From contig NZ_CP130318.1 of NCBI RefSeq assembly GCF_032268605.1, positions 4,377,501-4,441,500 on the forward strand: DNA of 64,000 nucleotides, given 5' to 3'. Source of the DNA: Paenibacillus aurantius (GTDB taxonomy: Bacteria > Bacillota > Bacilli > Paenibacillales > NBRC-103111). Below the pieces are notes generated by a model. That model ran no database searches, was not told where the DNA came from, and saw only the letters and a program-made list of their open reading frames with translations. Below, piece after piece: positions 43,615 through 51,396 of this stretch; the stretch's first letter is position 1, and each line of letters begins with the position of its first letter. The translations under genes and the position numbers were made by a program.

Positions 43615-44381
43615 CGCATGAACATGCCTCCGTTGACCTCAATCGTCTCGCCGGTCAAATACGAGGCAAGATCGGAGGCCAGGTAAACGACGGCTCCTGC
43701 CACATCGTCCGGATGGCCCTCTCTTCCGAGGGGTATGCCGTTAATCGTGGCCTGCCGGGCGGCATCCGGGGTAAAGGTGGAGTGAAAGGCGGTATTTCCG
43801 ATGAAGCCCGGAGAAACGCAGTTCACGGTGATGCCGTCTCCCGCCACCTCCTTGGCGAGGCCTTTCGAGTAGGCGATCACCGCCGCCTTGCCTGCCGCAT
43901 AGAGGGCGGCGCCCGCTCCCCCGCCGTTATGGGCCGCCACGGAGGTCATGTTGATGATCCTTCCTCCGCCCTTCGCTTTCATTCCGGCCAGCACCGCCTT
44001 GGTGACAAATGCGGTGCTCTTCAGATTAACGTCCATCACCCGGGTATAATGCTCTTCGGTCATTTCGGCGTTCGGCACCCTCTTGATCAGGTGGCCGGCA
44101 TTGTTCACCAGAATGTCCACCGACCCTCCGAGGCGTTCCCGTATGCCCTCGATCATAGCCTCGATCTGGTCCGGCTTCGTCACATCGGCCTGGAAGACGG
44201 CCGCCTCTCCGCCGGCTCGACGGATCTCCTCGGCAACCTCCTCCGCCTGGACCATGCTCGTCAGGCCGTTCACCGCCACCTTGGCTCCCGCTTTGGCCAG
44301 CATGAGGGCGCAAGCCCTGCCTATCCCTCCGCTGGAGCCCGTCACCAGGGCAATTCGTCCTGTAAAATCAATTGCGATCAT
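43611..44381 (-). CDS. SDR-family oxidoreductase (FabG/KduD-like)
   Basis: A 256-residue short-chain dehydrogenase: TGSSGGIG cofactor loop, NNAGHLIKR, MTSVAAHNGG (Ser), YAAGK (Tyr, Lys), and the terminal ASYLTGETIEVNGGMFMR. In lyase operons such SDRs (KduD, DhuD type) reduce the keto-acid formed from unsaturated uronates; that role is inferred. ATG 44381 has AAGGAGG eight bases upstream; the long upstream extension lies inside the kinase gene. Overlaps neighbours by ATGA on both sides. Confidence 0.92.
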   Translation of the reverse strand: MIAIDFTGRIALVTGSSGGIGRACALMLAKAGAKVAVNGLTSMVQAEEVAEEIRRAGGEAAVFQADVTKPDQIEAMIEGIRERLGGSVDILVNNAGHLIKRVPNAEMTEEHYTRVMDVNLKSTAFVTKAVLAGMKAKGGGRIINMTSVAAHNGGGAGAALYAAGKAAVIAYSKGLAKEVAGDGITVNCVSPGFIGNTAFHSTFTPDAARQATINGIPLGREGHPDDVAGAVVYLASDLASYLTGETIEVNGGMFMR

Positions 44382-46192
44382 GCTAATTTCCTCCTTGACA
44401 GAATTTGCTCCGGCATCGTCATCGTCATTCGCGTTCCCTGTCCTTCCTTGCTCTCCAAGGACAGGCCGTACTGCTCGCCGAAAACAAGCTGAATGCGCCG
44501 GTGCACGTTCATCAGCCCGATGCCGCCCCGATGATAAACCGTGTCGGAGGGGGGCTCGGCGAGCCGGTTCTGGCTGAGCCGGTCCTGCAGGTTCCGGAGA
44601 CGCTCCGGAGCCATTCCCGCTCCATTGTCCTCCACCATGACCTGAAAGCATCCGTCCTTCGTTCTTGCGTCGATCCGGATATAATGCCCTTCCTCGATTC
44701 CATCGGGAAAGGCATGCTGAAAAGCATTTTCCACGAGCGGCTGAAGGGTCAGCCGGACGCATTTTTCCAAGAGCAGCTTCGGCGGAATTGCCACATCCAG
44801 CTCAAACTCCCGGCCGATCCGATGTTTCAGGATAATGAGATAGTTCCGGATATGATTCAATTCGTTGGCAATGGTGATCTGCTCGAGGTTGGTCTGGATG
44901 GAGTACCGGAGCATGAAAGCCATCGCTTCCACCATTTCCGAAATTTCGTTCGAGTGCTGGACAATCGCATATCCGTTTACCGTAGCGAGTGTATTGTACA
45001 GAAAATGCGGATTGATCTGCAGCTGCAGCGCCTGGAATTCCGCCTGCTGCCGCTCCAGCTCCGTTTCCTGGAGAACCAGGGCCGCCTTCTGATTGGCAAG
45101 CTCCGCTTCATACACCTTCTCGATCATCTGGGAGAGCCGGGTGACCATGACGTTGTAGCTGTGCACCAGCCCTCCGATCTCGTCGCTCCGCTCCACTTCC
45201 TCGATCCGGCTCCAGTTGCCTTTCTCCGTCTCCCGCATGCCTTCCTTCAGCCGGCGGATCGGGGCCACGATCGAATCCCCGAACCGGTAAGCGAGCCAGA
45301 GGGCGGCGCCCAGCGTCAGAAGGCCGACGGTGAACGTAGTCGTCCTTATGGTAAGAACAGGTGCCCTTAGCTCCTGAACCGGCATGGATACCGTCAAGCG
45401 CCAGCCGGATTCCCCGGAGGAGCGGGTCACGAACAACCGCTTCTCCCCGTCGGCCTTCTCGACGAAGCTCCCGTCCCCTTCCATCAGCTTCGTACGGATA
45501 TCCTCCTCCGGAAAGGATCCGATCCGGCTGTCGTCCGGATGATACACATAACGCCCGTCGGCATCCAGAATGAAGAAGTAGCCGTTCTCCCCAAGGTCCA
45601 TATGCTGCCAGATCCTCGACAGCTCCTGCACCTTCAATTCAATGGCCAGCACTCCGCTCGGCTCATAGGAAGAGAAGCCCCGGATCCGGCGGGCAAGCGT
45701 AATAACGTTGGATTGGTCCGCGCGGAGCCGGTTGTTCAAGACCGCCACTTCGCCGTTAACCGGCGTGTTGTCCCACAACCATTGAAGCCGGCTCTCCAAG
45801 TCGACGGAATTGTCGTTAAGAACGGCACGGCCGTTCTGGCCGATCAAGTAAATCTGATTGATTTGCGGATATTGAATGAAGACCGGCTCCACCGCGTATC
45901 GCTTGATCTGAGACGAATAGTAGAAATAGGCGTAGCTGTCGTCCGGCGCCATATCGAGAAAATACTTCACATCCCAGCTGGACAGGATCGAGCTGCTCAC
46001 GTCTTCATAGGTTTCCAGATACAGGTCGGTCTGATAGGAAGCATTCGTGATCATCTGGGCGATATATTTCTCCATCTGCCGGTCTAGAGCGCGGGAGGAC
46101 TGCAGGTATGACACGATTCCAACGCTGGCCAGGGAGAGCACAATGACAATTAAGAAATAGACGAACACTTGGCGGGAAAGAGAGCTTCTCAT
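44378..46192 (-). CDS. YesM/LytS-type sensor histidine kinase
   Basis: A 604-residue membrane kinase: TM1 (about 10-30), an extracellular dCache-like sensor (about 35-285; ENGYFFILDADGRYVYHPDD), TM2 (about 290-310), HAMP (SIVAPIRRLKEGM), then a His_kinase domain with QINPHFLYNTL (phospho-His near 396) and an ATPase domain (LVENAFQHAF, DNGAGM, GIGLMNVHRRI). It pairs with the response regulator just upstream, overlapping it by ATGA, and is followed by the SDR gene with the same overlap. Probably senses an extracellular sugar or a loaded binding protein. Confidence 0.95.
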   Translation of the reverse strand: MRSSLSRQVFVYFLIVIVLSLASVGIVSYLQSSRALDRQMEKYIAQMITNASYQTDLYLETYEDVSSSILSSWDVKYFLDMAPDDSYAYFYYSSQIKRYAVEPVFIQYPQINQIYLIGQNGRAVLNDNSVDLESRLQWLWDNTPVNGEVAVLNNRLRADQSNVITLARRIRGFSSYEPSGVLAIELKVQELSRIWQHMDLGENGYFFILDADGRYVYHPDDSRIGSFPEEDIRTKLMEGDGSFVEKADGEKRLFVTRSSGESGWRLTVSMPVQELRAPVLTIRTTTFTVGLLTLGAALWLAYRFGDSIVAPIRRLKEGMRETEKGNWSRIEEVERSDEIGGLVHSYNVMVTRLSQMIEKVYEAELANQKAALVLQETELERQQAEFQALQLQINPHFLYNTLATVNGYAIVQHSNEISEMVEAMAFMLRYSIQTNLEQITIANELNHIRNYLIILKHRIGREFELDVAIPPKLLLEKCVRLTLQPLVENAFQHAFPDGIEEGHYIRIDARTKDGCFQVMVEDNGAGMAPERLRNLQDRLSQNRLAEPPSDTVYHRGGIGLMNVHRRIQLVFGEQYGLSLESKEGQGTRMTMTMPEQILSRRKLA

Positions 46193-47229
46193 CCGTTCAT
46201 CCCCAGACTCTGGCGGTAATCCGAAGGGGACAGGCCGGTGTATTTCTTGAACGTCTTCGTAAAATGCGGATGATCCGAATACCCCACCTCATAGGTGATA
46301 TCCGTTATCCGGTAGTGGGGCAGCTGCAGAAGCTTCTTCGCTTTCTCCATCCGGCGGCGGATGCGGTACTGCACGAACGTTTCCCCCGTTGAATGCTTAA
46401 ATAACTGGGAGAAATAGGAGGGATTCAGCCCCAGCATCTCCGCCACCTCTTCTAAGGAGACCTCCTGGGCCAGGTGCGATTCGATGTAACGCTTCGCTTC
46501 TTCCACCGGATCCTTCGCCTGCCCTTTCCGCTTTGCCCCAAGGATAGACAAGAGTTCCAGAACGGCTTCCCGGAAAACGGGGAAACCCTCTTCCTTCCCC
46601 ACCCCTTGCCCAAAAACTTCTTTCCCTTCGAACGGATAGACATCCCGGGCGTTCAGCCTTTTCAGCAGGAGCCGAAACAGGTCTCCAAGCAGATCCTCGA
46701 GCTGCTTCGGCTTCCAATCGTAGGTCATAAGCTCAGACTCCCAGCCATCGAGCAGTTCGGCCAGCATGTTCCGGTGCAGCGACCAGACCGCCTCCTCCAG
46801 CTGCTCCGCCACTTCCTCCACACGGGTGATGGAGAGATAGGAACCCTGGTCCTCCCGGCGCCGGCAGGCCGCCAGTTTCTCGAGCACGAGATAGACCTGC
46901 TCCCGGGAAACGGGCTTTAAGAGGTATTCCTTCACCCCAAACGACATGCACTGCTGCGCATAATCGAAATCCCCGTAGCCGGACACCACGACCATTTGCA
47001 TCCGGCTCTCCATCCCGTTCAGACGGCGGCACAGCTCAATTCCATCCATTCTCGGCATGCGGATGTCCGTGAACAGAAAATCCGGGGGATCCTCGCTTAT
47101 CCGCTCCAGCGCTTCCTGGCCGTTTCGGGCCGTGCGGATATCCGCCACAAGATCGGTCCTCTCCCCGATCAGTTTGGCTAGCCCCTGCCGGATCATCGGT
47201 TCGTCGTCTGCTATCAATACCCGGTACAT
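46189..47229 (-). CDS. YesN-type AraC response regulator
   Basis: A 346-residue regulator with an N-terminal receiver (MYRVLIADDEPMIRQGL; phospho-Asp55 in FTDIRMPRMDG; Lys in LLKPVSR) and a C-terminal AraC double helix-turn-helix (VSLEEVAEMLGLNPSYFSQLFKHSTGETF; ITDITYEVGYSDHPHFTKTFKKYTGLSPSDYR). ATG 47229 has AGGAGG upstream and gives the normal receiver beginning. It sits between the binding-protein gene and its kinase and probably activates the lyase locus. Confidence 0.95.
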   Translation of the reverse strand: MYRVLIADDEPMIRQGLAKLIGERTDLVADIRTARNGQEALERISEDPPDFLFTDIRMPRMDGIELCRRLNGMESRMQMVVVSGYGDFDYAQQCMSFGVKEYLLKPVSREQVYLVLEKLAACRRREDQGSYLSITRVEEVAEQLEEAVWSLHRNMLAELLDGWESELMTYDWKPKQLEDLLGDLFRLLLKRLNARDVYPFEGKEVFGQGVGKEEGFPVFREAVLELLSILGAKRKGQAKDPVEEAKRYIESHLAQEVSLEEVAEMLGLNPSYFSQLFKHSTGETFVQYRIRRRMEKAKKLLQLPHYRITDITYEVGYSDHPHFTKTFKKYTGLSPSDYRQSLGMNG

Positions 47230-47301
47230 CGGTCCCTCCTCCTCGCGAAAGGGGAGCCGCCCCCCGTCAGACAAGCCGCCGGTCAACCGGTCCCTTTCGG
47301 A

Positions 47302-48861
47302 TTATTTGCGCCTGGATTCCGTGACGCCATCCTTCTTGTTGTATTTCTCGGTGGCTTCCTTGATGACTTCGCTGCCTCCCTTGGCTTTCCATTCCTCTAC
47401 CGCTTTCGGCCAGTCGCTGATCGGTTCTTTTCCGTAAACCATCTTAACCATATGATTCAGGAGAACCGGCGGAGCCTGATCGGAAATCGGGGACACGTCC
47501 GGATTCTTCTGGAGGGCTTCCAGACGGGGCTCGAACGAGATGCCGTCACGCCCCTCTTTGGCCAGAACTTCATCATACAGGCGGATGAGCTTCTTTCCTT
47601 CTTCCGTCAGGCTGAGGGTTCCTTTGTTATAGGTCGTATCCTGGACCATCCACAAGAAGGCTTGCCGGTAACGCTCCTCATCCACCTCCTGCGGAGTTTG
47701 CGGTGCCTTGTATTTCACGGCCCCATTCTCTACGGAATAATTTTCTCCTTCCACCCCGAAGGTAAAGAACTTCTCCGCCTCGTCGCTGACCATCCAATCG
47801 AAGAACTTGACGATCTGCTCCGGATTGGGCGCCTTCTTGTTAATGAAGTAGGCCCGCGAGACGGAACCATACAAGTAATGGCCGCCTGAGCCGTCCGGTC
47901 CTGTAGGGGAAGGAATAATGGCAAGCTTGGCTGTCGGCACGGCGGCCTTCAGCTGCTGCTCCCATTGAAGAAGTTCATTCGCGTTCATGGTCCAGATGCC
48001 CGCCTTGCCGGCAAGGATCGTTTCCTTGAATTTAGTCGGATTGATTGTCGCGAATTCTTTGTTGATGAGCCCTTCGTCGTACATCGTTTTGTAAGTGGTT
48101 AGGGCTTTCATCATGTTCTCGTTGTCCATGAATTTCGGCAGGATCTGATCCCCCTGCTTCTCGAACATCGAAAGATACGGGAAGACGTCATAGGCTCCGA
48201 AGAAGGTATCCGCATAACGGAAATTTTCCCGTCCCATATAGGGGTTCTCTACTCCCATTTCCTTGAACTTGCGCATGACGGCCATATAATCGTCCACCGT
48301 CTTCGGTACCGGCAGCCCCGCCTTCTCCAGCAGATCCTGCCGGATCCAGGTGGCCCGGCGGGAAGGGTTGGAGAGCCACTCCGGGATGGCGTATATTTTG
48401 CCTTTGTAGGATACGTTGTCCCAGGCGTCCTTCGGAATTTTCTTCAGCAGGTTCTGGCCGTATTTCTGAAGCAGCTCATCAAGCGGCTGGAACACGCCCG
48501 CCTGTACCGAGCCTCCCAGCTCCTTGCCGTTTACGCCCCCGCTTCCCTGCACGACATCCGGAATGTCATTCGTCGCGAACATCTGGATCATCTTCTGCTC
48601 GAAATCCTTATGAGGGACAAGCACAATGTCCAGATCGGTATGGGTCTTTTCCTCGACCATCTTGACCCATTTGTCCTGGTTGATGTCCGGCGACTTCTCC
48701 ACATAGTTGAAAGCAAGCGTACGCATGGAGATGGAAAATTTCGTGGTCTCCCCCTGCTTGGAGCCTTCCGCTCCCGCCGGCTTCTCGGCCTCTTTACCGC
48801 AGCCGGCCAAGGTACCGATGGCAAGCGTTCCTGCCATTGTTGCTGCTGCCCATTTCCTCAT
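47302..48861 (-). CDS. LplA/YtcQ-type substrate-binding lipoprotein
   Basis: A 519-residue large solute-binding lipoprotein: lipobox LAGC (Cys about 21), KFSISMRTLAFNYVEKSPDINQDKWVKMVEEKT, PDVVQGSGGVN, GKIYAIPEWLSNPSRRATWIRQDLLEKAGLPVPKTVDDY, a pattern of the LplA family that feeds LplB/LplC permeases. It follows lplC by 158 bp holding its own promoter, and is followed by the two-component genes after 72 bp. It should bind the oligosaccharide cleaved by the downstream lyases. Confidence 0.94.
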   Translation of the reverse strand: MRKWAAATMAGTLAIGTLAGCGKEAEKPAGAEGSKQGETTKFSISMRTLAFNYVEKSPDINQDKWVKMVEEKTHTDLDIVLVPHKDFEQKMIQMFATNDIPDVVQGSGGVNGKELGGSVQAGVFQPLDELLQKYGQNLLKKIPKDAWDNVSYKGKIYAIPEWLSNPSRRATWIRQDLLEKAGLPVPKTVDDYMAVMRKFKEMGVENPYMGRENFRYADTFFGAYDVFPYLSMFEKQGDQILPKFMDNENMMKALTTYKTMYDEGLINKEFATINPTKFKETILAGKAGIWTMNANELLQWEQQLKAAVPTAKLAIIPSPTGPDGSGGHYLYGSVSRAYFINKKAPNPEQIVKFFDWMVSDEAEKFFTFGVEGENYSVENGAVKYKAPQTPQEVDEERYRQAFLWMVQDTTYNKGTLSLTEEGKKLIRLYDEVLAKEGRDGISFEPRLEALQKNPDVSPISDQAPPVLLNHMVKMVYGKEPISDWPKAVEEWKAKGGSEVIKEATEKYNKKDGVTESRRK

Positions 48862-48887
48862 GCGGGTCCCCTCTTTTCCTAAAGTTC

Positions 48888-48926
48888 ATTATAAAGGGTA
48901 AGCCCTTATAAATATAGCGCTTACAC
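48888..48926 (-). promoter_or_regulatory. Promoter and cre-like site of the LplA-type gene
   Basis: Minus strand: -10 TATAAT (48888-48893); TGTAAGCGCTATAT (about 48912-48925) overlaps the expected -35 and matches the CcpA cre consensus except at its last positions. A small hairpin AAGGG/CCCTT lies between (48894-48907). Confidence 0.5.
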
Positions 48927-49019
48927 CATTAGCCTCATTGTAGAACCTGCCGTTTTCTCCAACAATGGAGGGGCTTTGTATCGGCTTGTGTTTTCTTTAG
49001 GATGCCGGATGGCTCCCCG

Positions 49020-49898
49020 TCAAGCTTTAACCGATCCGATCATCAGTCCTTTAACAAAATGACGCTGCAGAAACGGGTAGATCATAATGATCGGCACGGT
49101 GGCGATGATGATGACCGCCATTTTGATTCCTTCCGGAGAAGAATGCGCCAGGTCGCTGAATTGGGAAGCGGAAGGATCGATCGAGATATCGTCGGTGGTG
49201 ATCATTTGGCGAAGCTTCACTTGAAGCGGCCACAGGTTGGGCTTGTTGATGTAGTAAAGCGCCGATTGAAACGTATTCCAATGCCCGACGGCGTAGAAGA
49301 TCCCCAGGGACGCCATCACCGGCTTGGACAAGGGAAGCACCAGATTCCATAAAATTCTCGTTTCCCCGCAGCCGTCGATCCGGGATGAATCGATGAGCTC
49401 GCCCGGGATCTGCATGAAGAACGAGCGCATGACGAAGAAGTTAAAAGCGGAAATGGCTCCCGGAATCATCAAGGACCATAGCGAATTCATCATCCCCAGC
49501 TCTTTAATGAGAATAAAATTGGGAATAAGCGGGGCGCTGAACACCATCGTAACCAGCACCAGAAGCACGACATACCGGCGGCCGGCAAATTCCTGCCGCG
49601 AAACGGGATAAGCCATCGAGGCGGTGGCGGCCAGGTTGATTAAGGTGCCGAGAACGGTAATGTAAACCGTCACCGCGAAGGACCGCCAGATGGAGGCATC
49701 GCTGAATACATATTGGTAGTTAATCCACGTAAACTCGACCGGCCAGAAGGTGACCTTCCCTGTTGTGACGGCCGTAGACGAGCTGAATGACTGGGCCAGA
49801 ACGTTGATGAAAGGCAGCAGCATGCCTAAAGCGATTAGGGACAGCAGGCTCAGGTTAACCAGTTGAAAAGCCTTCTGGCCGGAAGTGACTCGGTGCAC
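49020..49898 (-). CDS. LplC-type sugar ABC permease
   Basis: A 292-residue permease with six membrane segments and the loop GELIDSSRIDGCGETRILWNLVLPLSKPVMASLGIFYAVGHWN, an LplC/YtcP signature. Start GTG 49898 has AGGAGG seven bases upstream; the frame continues to 50207 inside lplB but that extension is implausible. Ends GLMIGSVKA, the conserved LplC tail. Partner of the lplB-type gene 11 bp upstream. Confidence 0.94.
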   Translation of the reverse strand: MHRVTSGQKAFQLVNLSLLSLIALGMLLPFINVLAQSFSSSTAVTTGKVTFWPVEFTWINYQYVFSDASIWRSFAVTVYITVLGTLINLAATASMAYPVSRQEFAGRRYVVLLVLVTMVFSAPLIPNFILIKELGMMNSLWSLMIPGAISAFNFFVMRSFFMQIPGELIDSSRIDGCGETRILWNLVLPLSKPVMASLGIFYAVGHWNTFQSALYYINKPNLWPLQVKLRQMITTDDISIDPSASQFSDLAHSSPEGIKMAVIIIATVPIIMIYPFLQRHFVKGLMIGSVKA

Positions 49899-49909
49899 AG
49901 GGTTCCCTC

Positions 49910-50863
49910 CTAATACAAGCTTTCGCCGGTTGTTTTGCGGCTGAAGAAATTCCCGATCAAGACGAGAACGAGGCCGACCACCGATTTGAACAGGCCCATG
50001 GCGGTGGTGTAGCTGTACTGCTGCTGAAGCAGACCGGCCTTGTAAATATACGTATCCAGAATCTCCCCGTTCTCGGTGTTCAACGGATTCAGAAAGACAA
50101 TGACCCGCTCGAACCCGAAATCGAGAAATTTCCCGATGTGAAGCAGGAAGAGAATCATGATGGTCGGCAGGAGCGAGGGCAGGGTAATGGCCAGCGTCTG
50201 CCTCCACCGGCCGGCCCCGTCCACTTCGGCCGCTTCATAGAGGTCCGGGTTGATTCCTGCGAGAGCGGCCAGGTAAATGATGGTGCCGTAGCCGCTGTCG
50301 CGCCAGATCCCGGAGGAAATCAAGATCGAACGGATGTACGATTCCTCTCCGAGGAAATAGACCGGTTCGATTCCCAGCCATCCCAGGAAATGATTGACGG
50401 CACCGGCCGAAGGCGACAGAATGCCGATCGCGATTCCGCTTACGACGACCCAGGACAGAAAGTGAGGCATGTAGACGATCGTCTGCAGAACCCGCTTGTA
50501 GAACACCAGCCGGAGCTCATTCAGGAGCAGGGCCAGAACGATGGGCGCGGGGAACGCGATTATCGTATCATATAGTCCGATAAGCAGCGTATTTTTCAGG
50601 ATCCTCAGAAAATCATAGTGCTCGAACATTTTCCGGAAATGCTCAAGTCCCACCCATTCGCTACCCGTTATTCCATTAAAAATATTGTAGTTCTGAAAAG
50701 CGATGAGAGAGCCGGCAAGCGGTACATATTTAAATAGAAGGAAATATAGAACTCCGGGCAGGGCCATCACGTACAGCGCCTTGTACTTCCACATATACGA
50801 AGCGAGCTGGCGCCGAGACCGGCTTACAAGCCGGATCCGGCCCGCTTCCAGCGGCTTAGCCAC
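49910..50863 (-). CDS. LplB-type sugar ABC permease
   Basis: A 317-residue permease: YMWKYKALYVMALPGVLYFLLFKYVPLAGSLIAFQNYNIFNG is the LplB beginning, and the ABC loop is PDLYEAAEVDGAGRWRQTLAITLPSLLPTIMILFLLHIG. Ends with RKTTGESLY, usual for the family. Its start overlaps the tautomerase gene by 8 bp. No ATPase gene lies in the locus; these importers share an MsmX-type ATPase encoded elsewhere. Confidence 0.95.
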   Translation of the reverse strand: MAKPLEAGRIRLVSRSRRQLASYMWKYKALYVMALPGVLYFLLFKYVPLAGSLIAFQNYNIFNGITGSEWVGLEHFRKMFEHYDFLRILKNTLLIGLYDTIIAFPAPIVLALLLNELRLVFYKRVLQTIVYMPHFLSWVVVSGIAIGILSPSAGAVNHFLGWLGIEPVYFLGEESYIRSILISSGIWRDSGYGTIIYLAALAGINPDLYEAAEVDGAGRWRQTLAITLPSLLPTIMILFLLHIGKFLDFGFERVIVFLNPLNTENGEILDTYIYKAGLLQQQYSYTTAMGLFKSVVGLVLVLIGNFFSRKTTGESLY

Positions 50864-51062
50864 GGTCGATTCCTCCCTGCTCCATGGCCTGCCTTAAATT
50901 CGCCGGGGCCCCTTCGTCGAGTGGAATCTCGTTGAATTCAATGGAGATGAACTCCGGCTCCCGCTCGATAATCCGGGACAGTTCCCGCGTAAATACCTTC
51001 ACGATTTCTTCCTTCTGCCGGCGGGTGCGGCCTTCATACATTCGGATGCTGATTTGCGGCAT
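50856..51062 (-). CDS. 4-oxalocrotonate tautomerase-like protein
   Basis: A 68-residue tautomerase: MPQISIRMYEGRTRRQKEEIV, where Pro1 (after Met removal) is the catalytic base and Arg11 is kept; Arg39 of the classic enzyme appears to be Ser. ATG 51062 is fixed by the required N-terminal Pro and by AAAGGAGA upstream. These enzymes interconvert enol and keto forms of unsaturated acids. It is the first gene of the lyase locus, overlapping lplB, which suggests action on unsaturated uronates or the keto acids made from them. Confidence 0.85.
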   Translation of the reverse strand: MPQISIRMYEGRTRRQKEEIVKVFTRELSRIIEREPEFISIEFNEIPLDEGAPANLRQAMEQGGIDRG

Positions 51063-51091
51063 GTCTCTTCTCCTTTCCCTTGAGGGCCTCA

Positions 51092-51119
51092 AGTATACTT
51101 AGAGTGTAAGCGCATACCA
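51092..51119 (-). promoter_or_regulatory. Promoter and cre-like site of the lyase locus
   Basis: Minus-strand -10 TATACT at 51092-51097. On the plus strand TGTAAGCGCATACCA (51105-51119) fits the CcpA cre consensus with one core mismatch and lies in the spacer and -35 area, where binding would repress. The remaining intergenic sequence up to 51396 holds the terminator at 51216 and no convincing gene. Confidence 0.5.
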
Positions 51120-51215
51120 CGGATCAGGCTATGGACTCTCTTGGCTTGAGCTTGTGTTTTTTTTAGGTCGTTTAGTAAGCACGGCGATGGGATGGAATAA
51201 CGGCTCAGCAAAAAA

Positions 51216-51246
51216 ATCAGCCTATCCCCGCAAGGGACAGGCTGAT
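51216..51246 (-). terminator. Terminator downstream of the DUF5060-type gene
   Basis: ATCAGCCTATCCC pairs with GGGACAGGCTGAT (one mismatch) around a five-base loop; on the minus strand it is followed by TTTTTT. It is about 150 bp after the stop of the gene at 51397. Confidence 0.8.
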
Positions 51247-51396
51247 CCTTCATCTTTCCTCTTTCAGCTCCGGATAGGCGTTCTTCACCTCTTTTTTGAA
51301 TTTTCTGAACAAAAGAAGAGAGCGGACTTTGTCCGCCCTGCAGGTAAGGCTCGGGTTCCCGCCGGCAGCCGTTGACCTTCCCGTTGCTGCCCCCGT

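Noticed and set aside
49899-50207. A longer start for the LplC-type permease
   Set aside because: It lies fully inside the lplB gene, is not hydrophobic, and GTG 49898 has an ideal ribosome site.
51247-51346. A minus-strand tail reading RKFKKEVKNAYPELKEER before a stop
   Set aside because: It looks protein-like but has no start, no ribosome site and no recognised family. It may be a gene remnant; too short to support.
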